Positions 32,573-44,400 of a stretch of 64,000 nt of DNA are shown one piece after another (the first letter of the stretch is position 1; each line of letters begins with the position of its first letter). Below the pieces are notes generated by a model. The model was given only the letters and a program-made list of their open reading frames with translations, was not told the origin of the DNA and ran no database searches. The stretch comes from Stylonectria norvegica (Eukaryota; Ascomycota; Sordariomycetes; Hypocreales; Nectriaceae). Made by a program: the position numbers and the translations under genes. The stretch covers positions 1 through 64,000 of the forward strand of contig JAANBC010000119.1 in NCBI GenBank assembly GCA_014621405.1, given 5' to 3'.

Positions 32573-33994
32573 ATGGGAGGGAAAGTCAGCACCCCCGCGA
32601 AACCTGTGCCGGAACTCTCAGAGCTCTCGGAGCTCTCGTACAGGCTGCAACATAGAGCTCGATGGCTGCACTTGAGCGATCATTACAAACATCTTCGGTC
32701 CATCACAGACAACTCGATCGTATCCCTTGCCACGAAAATACGCACTCAGGTCCTTGGGGAATCAACAATTTCAGGCGAAGTTCTCTATCGACTCGGCGGT
32801 AACTTCAACATGAACCATGTGGTTCAGCTAGACGACATGAAGATGGTCCTGCGAGTTCCAGTCGTAGGGTCCAAAAACACTATGACTCGGGAAGATGTCA
32901 TCTTGATGGAATCCCATGTTGCCACGTTGAAGTTCGTTGGGAGCATGACGACAATCCCAGTGCCAAGGGTCTATTCATACGATACAACGACGAACAACGA
33001 GATGGGAGTTCCATATATTTGTATGAGCCACGCGTCAGGGACCCCCCTGCGTGATACGTGGTATGAGCCAGAAGACAAGACTGACGACACACGTGTACCT
33101 CGAGAAGCTCGCCGTCGACGAACCCTGAAGGAACTCGCCAGCTATATGGCTCAACTTTCCCGCTTCAAATTCCCACAAAATGGGTCCCTTCTGCTGCGAG
33201 AAGACGGTGATTACTACATTGGTCCTGAGATTGTGCCCATATACGATATGGATCGGCTTCCGTGGCCGCAAGAATTACACACAAGAGGCCCGTATGACCA
33301 GGACGAGTTCGACGCCAATTTTCTTAGCCTCGCCCCCCCGATTGAGGAAACACCAGACAAGGACCATGCAGATCTCGCAGTTCGAACGTTCATAATCGCC
33401 TGCCTATCGGCGAGCTTGCCCTTGCCGGCTGATTATCGCGAAGGATTCGTGCTGAATCGGACGACGATCGACCAGAAGGACATTTTTGTAGACGATGACG
33501 GGAAAATCACGGGCATCATCAACTGGGAAAAGAAGAGCACGCTGCAACCTCCCTGGCTCGGACCTTGTATCAGCCCATGCTGGCTTATGCGGGACTGGGA
33601 CCCTACCAGGGATTACGAGTGGCCTCCGCTGCCTGAACGCGAGGGAATAGAGTCGCCAGAACAGCTCGAGAAGTACCGTCAGTTTTACTACGACGAACTT
33701 ATCAAGGCGATGGATGGAAGCCCAGATATAAAATGGGTTAGGAAGTCTCACCTACGGAGCGCAATCTTCCTCGGTAATGCTATGCCGGGACAGAGGCGCA
33801 AATACTGTAAGAAATTCTTGCAGGAGGCCATGAAGATAGACTATGGCGACAGTGCTACGGCGGTTGGGGATATCTGCCACCGATTGAGACAACCCGACGG
33901 AGCTCTGTACCTCGCAAGCAAGTTGAATGAACTCATCTCGCCGGATCAAGGGGCGCAACCTGACATTTTGGCGTCCTCTGGGAAGGACGTATGA
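32573..33994 (+). CDS. APH-family kinase-fold protein lacking catalytic residues (probable pseudokinase)
   Basis: An intronless frame of 473 residues. The N-terminal lobe includes GEVLYRLGGNFNMNHVVQLD and MVLRVPVVG, typical of fungal aminoglycoside-phosphotransferase-like proteins, followed by IPVPRVYSYDTTTNNEMGVP and YICMSHASGTPL. Where the family normally has a catalytic loop of the type LxHxDxxxxNILVD, this protein reads FVLNRTTIDQKDIFVDDDGK (from about residue 290), with no His-x-Asp pair. The metal-binding IDWD/IDWE motif is INWEKK (about 316-321), so that Asp is Asn. Both catalytic acids thus appear to be missing, while the fold-defining sequence and the open frame are intact. It may bind a ligand or nucleotide without phosphorylating it. 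The function is unknown. Confidence 0.82.
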   Translation: MGGKVSTPAKPVPELSELSELSYRLQHRARWLHLSDHYKHLRSITDNSIVSLATKIRTQVLGESTISGEVLYRLGGNFNMNHVVQLDDMKMVLRVPVVGSKNTMTREDVILMESHVATLKFVGSMTTIPVPRVYSYDTTTNNEMGVPYICMSHASGTPLRDTWYEPEDKTDDTRVPREARRRRTLKELASYMAQLSRFKFPQNGSLLLREDGDYYIGPEIVPIYDMDRLPWPQELHTRGPYDQDEFDANFLSLAPPIEETPDKDHADLAVRTFIIACLSASLPLPADYREGFVLNRTTIDQKDIFVDDDGKITGIINWEKKSTLQPPWLGPCISPCWLMRDWDPTRDYEWPPLPEREGIESPEQLEKYRQFYYDELIKAMDGSPDIKWVRKSHLRSAIFLGNAMPGQRRKYCKKFLQEAMKIDYGDSATAVGDICHRLRQPDGALYLASKLNELISPDQGAQPDILASSGKDV

Positions 33995-34802
33995 TGGGGC
34001 GGATAATTAGGTGGAATCTTTCAGTGACGCACAATTGCAATGTCAACCTGTAAATCAATACTGTAGATTTGGAATGACTTTGTCTTGCAACTTGTTCATA
34101 CACCGTCGTGGCATCGCTTTGGAGAACGGAACAAGACTCGCGACCTCCATGGGGGCTTTGCTTACATCCGTGTCATCTACTATGAGTTTTCTACCTAAAA
34201 GTAAGTGCTTACATCAAATCAACATCCTACATATCCCACTCTCTTTGCTGCCTTGTAAACTAGTAAGTCATATTTTCCGTTTTGTTGCACGGTAATTACG
34301 GGCTGCATTCCGGATGCGTGATTGAAGCTCCGCCATATCTATTCTCGATCACCTACACAACTCAGTGAACGATCACATGTCGTTTTCAATACACTGTCTC
34401 AGGCCTCCCTAGGCAAAATATTTGAATAGACTGGATTAACTGGTGTTTGGCGACTATATGAAACCCTATCAACCAGGCTTACTTGTGCCATATGCCCGCC
34501 ACCCACGCAATCCAATTGCGCCATCCGCACTGCGATTGACGACGAACCACGCGCCCTTGATTGATCATCCTTCGGCAACAACTCTGGGGGTGCTATCCAC
34601 GTTATGCGGGATGCCGCTGACAATAGATTGTACAAAAGGCCGGAGGGTCCGAGATGATAGTAAAGAAAACATACATAACATAGCGCTGGCGTACGACTAA
34701 TATTTGCTGCATTTTCATCTTCTGTTGTGGTTTGTATTTTGCTGTCAACAAGCGCCCGTCCATGTTACAACGCCCAAGTGACATCTGGATCAGACGCGCA
34801 AG
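33995..34802. other. Intergenic region with no recognised gene
   Basis: About 0.8 kb precedes the permease gene. Short overlapping frames only. Confidence 0.4.
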
Positions 34803-36592
34803 ATGGCGCCTAGCAATAGTAGCCCAGAGCTCCGACCACTTCTCCGTGTTGCGTCTCAAGACTCGTCTATCTCGAACCCGTCAAGTGCGTTGCATACCCC
34901 CAACGACGTGAAGCCTACCTATTCACGTTCTCTGAGCGAACGAGATATCGCATCCGGCGAAACCAGGCCCTCACGCCGGATCGAAGACGATGTTCTCCCC
35001 GAAACGTCTACCTTAGGAAGGACCCTCACGTGGTCGAGCGCGTACATCCTCGTTATATCACGAGTCATCGGCAGCGGCATCTTCGCAACACCAGGCGCTA
35101 TTGTTCAGTCTGTGGGAAGTGCCGGCCTAGCATTGTCGTTATGGCTCGTTGGAGCCGCGATCGCTGCGTGCGGGCTCGCCGTGTCGCTAGAATATGGATG
35201 TATGCTCCCACGCTCGGGAGGCCATAAAGTCTACCTCGAGTTCACCTATCGATGGCCACGCTTTCTTGCGTCGACTTTGATCGCCATTCAAGTGGTTCTC
35301 TTGGGCTTCACCGCCAGTAATTGTATCATTTTTAGCCAGTATGCGCTTTTCGCTTTCGGTATCGACGATGCTAGCGACTTGCACCTCAAGGGAATCGCCG
35401 TTGCGCTGTTGAGTGCCATCACGATAATCCATGGAGTTTTCCCACGAACGGGCCTTAAACTTCAGAATTTCCTCGGATGGGTCAAGGTTGGAGTCATCAT
35501 TTTCATGATACTATCTGGTGCTTACGTTGTCGTCTTCCATCCAACTTCCGAGTCCATCAACAGAGCCAAGGGTCAGCTATCATGGGATCAGCTCTGGAAA
35601 GATAGCAACTGGAACTGGGGTGTCATTTCCACCGGCTTGTTCAAGGTCTTTTATTCCTACGCCGGCCTAGAGAACGCCACAAATGTCCTGAACGAGGTCA
35701 AAGACCCGGTTCGCACGCTGAGATCCGTCAGCCTTGCAGCGCTGGTTACGGTCTGTAGCATGTACTTTTTCATTAACGTGGCGTACTTCCTTGTCATACC
35801 AATCGACGAGATCAAGGAGAGCGGTGAACTCATTGCGGCTCTATTCTTCGAGCGGCTGTTTGGCGAAACTGTCGGTAGAGTAATCTTACCCCTGGCCGTA
35901 GGCCTTTCTGCGGCTGGAAATGTGATGGTCGTTGCGTTCGCCATGGTAAGTACTCATGCTGAGTTTTGAGAACCATTACGGATGATATCTGACAATCTCG
36001 TAGGCACGAATCAAGCAAGAGATTGCTAGACAGGGATTTCTTCCATTCTCCGAAATATTGTCATCAACTAAGCCATTCAATTCTCCGCTGGGGGGTTTCA
36101 TAGTCAACTATATTCCGTCCTTGCTTGTCATTATACTTCCTCCGTCTGGGGACGTATACTCCTTCATCCTTGAGGTGGAGGGTTACTCCGCCCAGATCTT
36201 CAGTCTCGCGGTCGGGTTCGGCTTGATATATCTCAGATCCAAACGACCCGACCTCCAAAGACCCTTCAAAGCTTGGATCCCTGCAGTATGGGTGAAGATA
36301 GCGCTGGGGTTTGCTCTACTCGCTGCGCCATTCTTTCCGCCACCGGAAGGATCTCAGAAGGGCATGTTTTATGCCACCTACGCAATAGTTTCGGTTGCCA
36401 TGTAAGTTGAGTTCGCAGGTTCAGGATATTTCTTGACTAACCTCTCCTAGTGTTATTGCTGGTGTTCTGTATTGGTGGCTCTGGACGGTCGTTGTCCCTC
36501 GCTGGCGAGGGTTGAGACTAGAGGAGGAGACTGAGGTTTTGGCAGACGGGACATCGATTACGAGGTTCATACATCGAAGACTGGAGCATTGA
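34803..36592 (+). CDS. Amino acid permease of the LAT/methionine permease type (MUP1-like)
   Basis: Three exons, 34803-35945, 36004-36401 and 36451-36592, encode 560 residues. A cytoplasmic N-terminus of about 70 residues is followed by roughly 12 hydrophobic segments. TM1 carries VISRVIGSGIFATPGAIVQS, the unwound substrate-binding segment of APC-fold transporters. Other recognisable parts are FYSYAGLENATNVLNEVKDP and MARIKQEIARQGFLPFS, as in yeast high-affinity methionine permease Mup1. It should import methionine or similar neutral amino acids at the plasma membrane by proton symport. Substrate preference cannot be read from the sequence. Neighbours give no pathway context. Confidence 0.9.
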
Positions 36593-39562
36593 GTTTGTGA
36601 GCCTGGCGGTCAACCATCGGGGGACCCGGGATAAATAATGGTCATATCTCTGATGTCAGGATGTCTTATGATACCCAAAAAAATCTTTCACGACTAAGCT
36701 AATTTTCTTATTAGATAAGTGTACATATTTACCCGTGAAACTTCTTAACTCGTCCTTACCGATAAGAGGATTTGTCCTGCAGAAGTGGGTTCTTCAATTG
36801 TCAGATTTCAAGGACAGTATTTTCGCACACGTCAAATGCTTAAGAGTAGATCACACCGTATTATTTGTTTGATGGAGAATTCTCTTTGCACTTGTCAAGG
36901 TAAAAGTTGTACCTTGGCCTGCATGCACTTCAACGAAGTCATGCTGCTCTGTTTGTTGTAAGGCAACTATTCATGTTCGTCGTTCTTTAAGTGTGCGTCC
37001 ATTGGTATGAGTCTCCGCACACTTCCTTAATTCGTAGCTGAGCCAGTTTTTTCTCTTGTGGATTCTATATCCAAGCCATCAGACTCATTAGAATCAGATG
37101 GAGCTAAATGCAGGTAAGACCGTCTTTCAAGTCGTCTTTGCTCTCTGAATCAGTGAACTTGAACTGGCATGTTCTCTGAACGCGGGCTTTGTCCGACCAA
37201 CCATTGACACGGATGGTTTGTTGATGCTCGCAGAGACTATACGGTGGTTGCTTTGTGGGATTGGGCTATAACGGAGGAAGAGGAAATGGCCATCGATAAC
37301 AGGCTGAGACGAAACAAGTTGGGTGCAAGCCTGCATTTTCAGTTGATAATACATAAGTCATTGACCAAAATCTTGTTCAGTTTGTTGAACCGAACTGTTC
37401 TTCGAGCTGTAACATCATGGAATGCACAACACCAGGAGACCCTGTAATACTGTGAATTCAAGCAATAGGCACTTGAATCTTGTGTTGATGCCCTATATTA
37501 AGTCTGTCATAAAGCATACCTCAGCACCCTCTCATAAACAGTCTGACTCTGATTAGCCTTCATTGTGCAATTCCCTTTGGGTCCTTTAGAGTTCTCAAAG
37601 ATCTTACTCCAATTCGCCCTAGTAATACTTGTTGTCCTACCCTAGAAGTGTCTATGCTGCTGGCATTCACTTAGAAGAAAACATCACCGTAATTGTAGTA
37701 TCTATTGGAATTATACTAGCTACGTACTCCTACTGATTGACCGGTTCTTCGGTTGTTGAACTTGACGGAGCTTCGAAGACAGGTTTCTCGAGATTGCGAT
37801 GTATTGCGAAAAAGAGAGAGACGAAGGAAAATACGCAACTATTCCTGACACCATACATCTGAAAGCGTTTGGCATGAACGAAATGAATAGAGAGAGATAG
37901 TTTGCGTTTCGATTCATCAGGTGAGGCCATAGCTGACTATACTTCTTCGTATATTACAACTCTAACGTACGGCAATCCCATCAAAGCGTCCAGTAGCACG
38001 TAACCTATCTACTGAAGTAGGAGCTCCTAACACTTCGATATACTCAAGTAACGTTGCCTATCTCGATGAAGTAAGGATCTGTAAGAGCGAGGATCGCAAT
38101 CACGGTTCATCGGCTGCAATTCCATGGTCGATCCCCGCAAACTCAGACCTATATGAGCCCTACCGCCAAAACACGCACATGAAAGACCACGGAAGGATTC
38201 AATATGTCCGCCTTAGTTCCGGCATCAAATTAATGATGTACAATAGCACTATGCGGCAGTTTGACAAGTTGACGTTTGACGCCGGGGCTAAAGCCAAATG
38301 GGGTCATGACGGCTAATGAAGGACCTCCCTCACACTTGAAACACTATATTTCTAGCCGTCATTCCCAGCTGAAAATGACAATCACAATAGATCATGGGGT
38401 TCTGAAGACTTGATAAGCGCACGAGCGAGGCTAGCTATACTTAAGATAAGGATGTAGCGCGCGGAATGTACGGCATGAAGCATTGACTGGAAGTTATCAT
38501 AAACTTCTGCCAAAAGCTCCCGTTATAACTTATAAGCTCGGCCGGCAACAGACAAATGAATCATGCTGACAGCTCCTTTTTGGACTTGGGCATTTGCTAC
38601 GCCACAACGTTTGAAACTTCCAGTCTTCAGATGTTTAAGAAAGAGCTCATGTAGATTCATCACAGGTTCATCTTTAGATCCCAGACCCTTGTTTCGACAA
38701 GAACAGGGTCCCGGGCGATCGCAGATCTAATCCAGATCTGGAAGCTCAAGACTTCAGGGGAATGCCGCTTCTGTCTATATCGGCGATCTTTCCGGGATGG
38801 GGAAGCTTGGTTCCTGGCTATTAGCGCCATCTACGTTACAATCTAAGGGTCCAAAGTCGAACCTGTGTATCACCTAGAAATCCATATCCATCATGTTCGT
38901 GAATGATCTTCAGCAGCTTTGGGTTGAACAATAAGTTAACAACTTAGTAGCTACGAAGGCATTGCCTTCATCTTAAGTGACTTATAGAAGGCACGATTTA
39001 TAGCTTACAAGAAAATCGCAGTCAATGGAAAGGAAATCGAGACCTAGCGTAAGCTCCAAACCCATCTTCGACGGCACATCTAGGGCGAGTCGTCCCCACA
39101 ATCTCCAATATGACAAACATTCGATCTTGTCATCCCAACTGTGAAGTAGCCAGGTCAAGGTTCCATTGCTGAGATACCCATGGTTGTTTCCAGCCAATGA
39201 ATCGGGCGCTACCACACCATTCTGCCGGAATCGATTCAACAATCTGGAGTTCGTCGCATCTAAGTTGACATGTAGGCAAGATGCTTGATGGGCCTTGGTC
39301 ACTTTGCCATGATCGGTGCTTTCCATTCAAGGTGACATGGGAATTGAGCCGTTTGCGGTGCAATCGTCGACGGACAGGCCGCGAATCCTTTTGGCTGGAA
39401 TGGTAGCATGTCATCAGTAGTCTACCACCATGTTAGTTCACTTGGAGGAACGACGTATATAAGGTGTGTCTCACCTGCGCAGAGTAGAACGCTTCTCCTC
39501 ATCAGCATTCGTTTTCTGTCAGCTTTAGTCACTCTTTTACTAACCAGCAGCATACACTCATT
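36593..39562. other. 3 kb gene-poor region
   Basis: No frame in this interval shows a domain, a signal peptide or a consistent exon structure. Minus-strand frames at 38982-39414 look the least random but cannot be linked into a recognisable protein. Base composition is mildly AT-rich, without the TpA excess of the island at 14-15.4 kb. The right end is the chitinase promoter. Confidence 0.4.
39456..39463 (+). promoter_or_regulatory. TATA-like element of the chitinase gene
   Basis: TATATAAG lies 100 bp upstream of the ATG at 39563, well placed for a TATA box. Confidence 0.5.
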
Positions 39563-40774
39563 ATGTCTTCTTCTCTCTCTTTCTGGGCTCTTGCGAGCGG
39601 GCTCGCATTCCTGCCCACGGCGTTTGCTGGCTTCGACTCGAAGTCGTCCTCGAACGTGGCCATCTACTGGGGTAAGTGAGACATTGTCTGAGACAAATAT
39701 GACGTGCTGACTCTCGTGAAGGTCAAAACTCCTTTGGTCAAGGTTCCGGACCTTATGTCCAGGAACGCCTCTCTTACTACTGCGATAGTAAGTGATCAAT
39801 ACCCTCCCGTACCAATCGGACATAGGCTAACACAATGTTCAGACGCCGATATTGATGTGCGTTCTGATGTGCTTGTCGAGAAGAGTTGTAGCTAATATTG
39901 ATGTAATTAGATCATCCCCATTGCTTTCTTAAGTGGCATCGTCAACCCTACGACAATCAACATCGCCAACGCCGCAGACAACTGCACTACCTTTGCCGAT
40001 GATGGCCAGCTTCTTGACTGCCCTCAGGTTGAGTAAGTGATCTTGCAGCCTCAATCAGCAATGCACTCCTAACGTCGAGCTAGGGATGACATCAAGGCCT
40101 GCCAGCAAAAAGGCAAGACGATAAGTCTCTCCGTCGGCGGCTTCACATACTCTCAGGGTGGCTTCCAGACAACCGACGCTGCTGTCAGCGCCGCTCAGCT
40201 AGTCTGGGAGATGTTCGGCCCCGTTCAATCGGGAAGCACCAAGGATCGACCTTTCGGTGACGCCGTTGTCGACGGCTTCGACTTCGACTTCGAGTCCGCC
40301 GTCTCCAACATGGCCGCCTTCGGAAACGAGCTCCGCAGCCTCATGGACGCCGCGACTGCTGGAGGTGACAAGAAGTACTTCCTCTCAGCGACGCCGCAGT
40401 GCCCGTACCCCGACCAGGCTGACAACGAGATGCTCGATGGCGCCGTGCCGTTCGACTTCCTTATGATCCAGTTCTACAACAACTACTGTGGTGTCAGCAG
40501 CTTCGTCGAGGGCGCTACTACGCAGAACAACTTCAACTTTGGCACTTGGGACGACTGGGCGAAGACTGTTAGCAAGAACCCTGACGTCAAGATTCTCCTG
40601 GGATTCCCCGGTAACACTGGCGGTGGTGGTGGCTACACCGAGGGCTCGAAACTTGCTGGTTCTATTACCTTCAGTAAGACGTTCTCCAGCTTCGGTGGTG
40701 CTATGATGTGGGATATGTCTCAGGTCTACTCCAACGATGGCTTCCTTGCGGAGGTTGTCAAAGATTTGGCTTAG
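39563..40774 (+). CDS. Secreted GH18 endochitinase (class III type)
   Basis: Five exons, 39563-39671, 39722-39787, 39843-39856, 39911-40032 and 40084-40774, encode 333 residues. The third exon is only 14 nt. A signal peptide (SFWALASGLAFLPTAFAGF) precedes NVAIYWGQNSFGQGS, the first strand of the class III chitinase barrel. The GH18 active site is VDGFDFDFE with catalytic Glu174 and the required Asp170 and Asp172. ISLSVGGFTYSQGGFQ is the SxGG motif, and MMWDMSQVY near the end includes the conserved Trp. There is no chitin-binding module or GPI-anchor signal. The enzyme hydrolyses beta-1,4 bonds in chitin, for wall remodelling or for attack on other fungi or insects. Confidence 0.94.
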
Positions 40775-41445
40775 AAGAGCCGGCCGTTGCATTACCTGTA
40801 TATACCTTGTTTAACGACTTCTTCTGTATATAAATACTCACATTGCACGTATATAAGCATCCAATTCTTACCTTTTCAGTGCTGTATATGGTTCGTTAAC
40901 ATCTCTTCTGGAGTGAGCGCTGCCGGTCAATCACCGTGGTTTCCAGTCATCGAGGCTGTCGCGTAGTGATTGGTATTACAGAAGATTCAAGACACCATGG
41001 GAGATGCAGACAAAACCTTTGAGCCAGACTCGCACCACACACTCCCTCCGCTCAATCGTGGATAGCTCTCCTGTGACTCAACTTTCCTCGTCCTCGGTCG
41101 CCCATAACCGCTCATGTGTTGCCTTCGGTATGGCTTCCTACTTGGCCTTCTTCGACACCCCTTCCAGCCAGCCATCTATTCATCTAGTCCGTGTAATCCC
41201 TCAGCCACCATTTCAAGCTTTCAACAATAGTAAACAATGTTGACCATAATAGAACTCAGACCCGGCGACGTAATTAGTCCAAAACCATAGGACTCAAACT
41301 GATCAAGCATTTAAATTGAACCTATCCAAACAGCTAACATCATACACAAGCGACTCATTAAAACAAGCATGTCATCATGCTTCATTCCCCTAACAACATA
41401 AAAAAAACGCTCCCTCACACCCTCAACCCTTGATCTTCCGTGCTA
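40775..41445. other. Convergent intergenic spacer
   Basis: This is the 3' spacer between the chitinase and fatty-acid dioxygenase genes. No gene was recognised. Confidence 0.4.
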
Positions 41446-44400
41446 TTACGCACGTCCGGGAAGAGCACATCCTTGAGCCGCCGAGTGTGTGACGGGGCAC
41501 GCATTCTTCGCCTCTTCGTTTTGAGTATCAGCGATTGGCGTAGCAAATGAGCCGCCGGTGTGGCTGATTCCCTTGGGCTGATACCACGGAGGCATATCAT
41601 CAGGAAGGAAGTTCTGCTGCAGAAGCATAGGATACCCGGTTCCGCCGTAGTCCGAAGTGCCGAAGCCATCGAAACGAAGTTTCCATGCTAAAAGGGAATA
41701 TAGTTAGCCAGTGATCACTACACGGAGGTGAAGGGCGGGAGTTGGAGGCTTACTAGTCGGGAAGGGAATCATCTCGTCCCACTCGGGAGTGAGATACGTA
41801 TGCGTTGTCGGCTTCATGACTTTAGTGTTAAATAGCTTCTTCAGGTCTGCCTCTGCCTTCGCATCGCCCTTGGCATGGGCGTCCTCGAGAGCGTGCTTCA
41901 CGTCGATCTCGATCTGCTTCATGCGCATGGGAGCCATGTAGTTGGAGTATCCCTCGTAGGACGCGTCAATGTTGACTCTCTTGACCTTGCCTTGGGCATC
42001 GTGACCGCGACGAAGGTTCTTCATCTGCGCGAGCACTTTCACCATGGCCGTGAGACCCATGGCAGCCGTGTGCTTGGGGTGGTAAGAAGCAAACTTCTCG
42101 GTAAAGCTTGAGCGGTAGGCTAGGTAGTCAGTCTCGTCGGTGGCAGTGTTAGCTTCGTTCTGTGCCGCAGCGTGCTGTGAAATGACTTATTAGTTTGGGC
42201 CGCTTCTGGAATGGAGGGAACGAGTGCTTACAAGATCGCAAATGACAGTTTGTCCCTCCTTGACGGTGAAGATGGCTTCTCCGGCTTCGTTCTCGATCGT
42301 GTGCTCTTGGACTGCTCTTCTGATGATGGGCAATCTAACGCTCTCTCGTTGCGCCTTAAGGACGAGGTCCGAAATGCCATCAGTAGAATCTTGGTTGTCG
42401 TCAAAAGCAAGCCTCTGCAATGTGAACCAGTCGCAAGACACGGAAGCGGGCACCTTCTTTCCCTTCTTCGCAAGCTTCGGCTGGGCGACATCGTACAGCT
42501 CGTGGATAAACAGATCCAGCACGGAAGTAAACTAGAGGAAAAAGTCAGCAGAGATATAAATTCGTGGATCAGGGGATACTTACTGCCAACACTGAGTTGT
42601 AGGCACTGTCAAGCCCGACGAGGAGAAGAATGGCAGCCGCCTTCCCAGCATCCTTCTCATGCTTGAGGATATCCTGTGCGACTCTGAAGCCGAGCTCCCT
42701 CATCGGGTTTCGCTCTTTTCCGAAGGACAACAGGTATTCAAGACTGTTCTTGGTCCAGCGAGAGATGGCCCATCGGTTGGCTTCCTGGATATTGCCGCTC
42801 TGGGTCAACTTGAACAAGAACTTCATCGAAGCAGTGAACGCTTGACGCCGTTTTAGTAGCTTGGTCTCGTCAACGTTGTACGACAGGAAGACCTGGCAGT
42901 TTGTGATGTGCTGGTAGATCTCGTTCTCGGAATACTTTGCGTTGCGGTTTTTGTCGCTGCGGACCAAATTGCCGAAGCCCAAGAAATCGGCGACATATCG
43001 CGTGACGACGGGGATAGCGAAGCTTGAGAGCGGTTAGCATCTTAAGTCATGCGGCAGGAAGAATGTACTCACTCCTTGACAACATCTAGCTGGTATATCC
43101 GCTTCTTCTTGTCCATGGTGACAAACTCCCTCGTGACGATGTCGCGCATGAGGTCAGTGAAGTACTTCATCATAACTTGAGGGTCGCCGTCGACGTCTTC
43201 CCCATCTTGAGGAACGGCAGCCGTTTGACCAGGCTGCAACACATCTTGGATCTCTTTCGGCAGATACTTCAGCGTGAGACGCGCAGGATGAACAACGTTG
43301 TCGGAAGTGTCCGAGAGTAGAGCCTTGATCTTCCAGCTCTCGGTCAAATAGAGGGGCTTCACCGGTCGCGTAGGGTCAGACTTCGCTGTAAGGTACTCAT
43401 ACTCTGTAGGCCTCCCAGCCCAGTTTGTCTTTTTCGGCTGGACCTCCATCTTGAAGCCTTCGGCATATCCTTGTTGGTGGGCATATTGGGCATTCTGCTT
43501 CGATGTGTAGAAGGGAGAGAAGAATCGAATTGACTCGTATGGGTACCATTCCGGGAATGCACGTTGAAGCAGCCGATGGAAAACAGAGGTTTTAAGAACG
43601 TCGTTGTCGGGTGTGACCTCCTTCATTCCCCACGTCGTCAAAGAGTTCGTGTTCCAATCCTAGTACTGTCAGTCGTCCCGATTTATAAAGCAAGGATATT
43701 GAACTTACTGTTGTGTAAAAACGATCCGAACGAACCAGCGTGATCGCATCCGAGAAGATAGCTGCCCAGAGCGCAGAGTCGACGTCACTTGGTCCAGGAT
43801 CCGCTCCCATCTTTTTGTCGGATTCACAGAATACTCCCGGGTATAGTTCAACCTTGTCAGGGTGCTCGTACAGGTCTCTCAGCGCAGCCGCCACTTCCGG
43901 ATGGGGTGTGATGGACTCAAAGGTCTTGTGTCTCTCCATACCGAAAAATCCACGGAAGTCGTTGAGTGTACCAATTTCCCTAAGCTTAGTGTTAGCATCT
44001 ATTCTTTGATACGATACACCACAGGACAATATACCATTTGCGTGCTTGCGTGATGCCGAGTATTTCGACTGGCTTCAAGCATCTTGGAACATTCCTAGGA
44101 CCAAAGTTTGCTGAGAGATGTTAGAAACGGTCGTCCCAATCGACCACTAGGCACTTACAAATAGGGTCATCCATAGCCACTGTGAGCTGCTTGACCATCT
44201 GTTCATCATCGAATAGCCCCGTAATCGGATTCCGCTTGAAGCAAAGATCAGGCTGCTGCGTGAGACCAAACTCTTGATCCCATGGCTCAGTCTTCTTCTT
44301 TCCGGCGCTGGCTCTGCCCGCATAAGCCATCATGCCCATGAATTCCTGCATGGAAAACTCCTTGGGGTCCCAAGAAGGATCGTTGACCTTGCCCATGCTC

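Noticed and set aside
38982..39414. Possible two-exon gene on the minus strand
   Set aside because: The two frames could not be joined by convincing splice sites and no signal peptide or domain was found.
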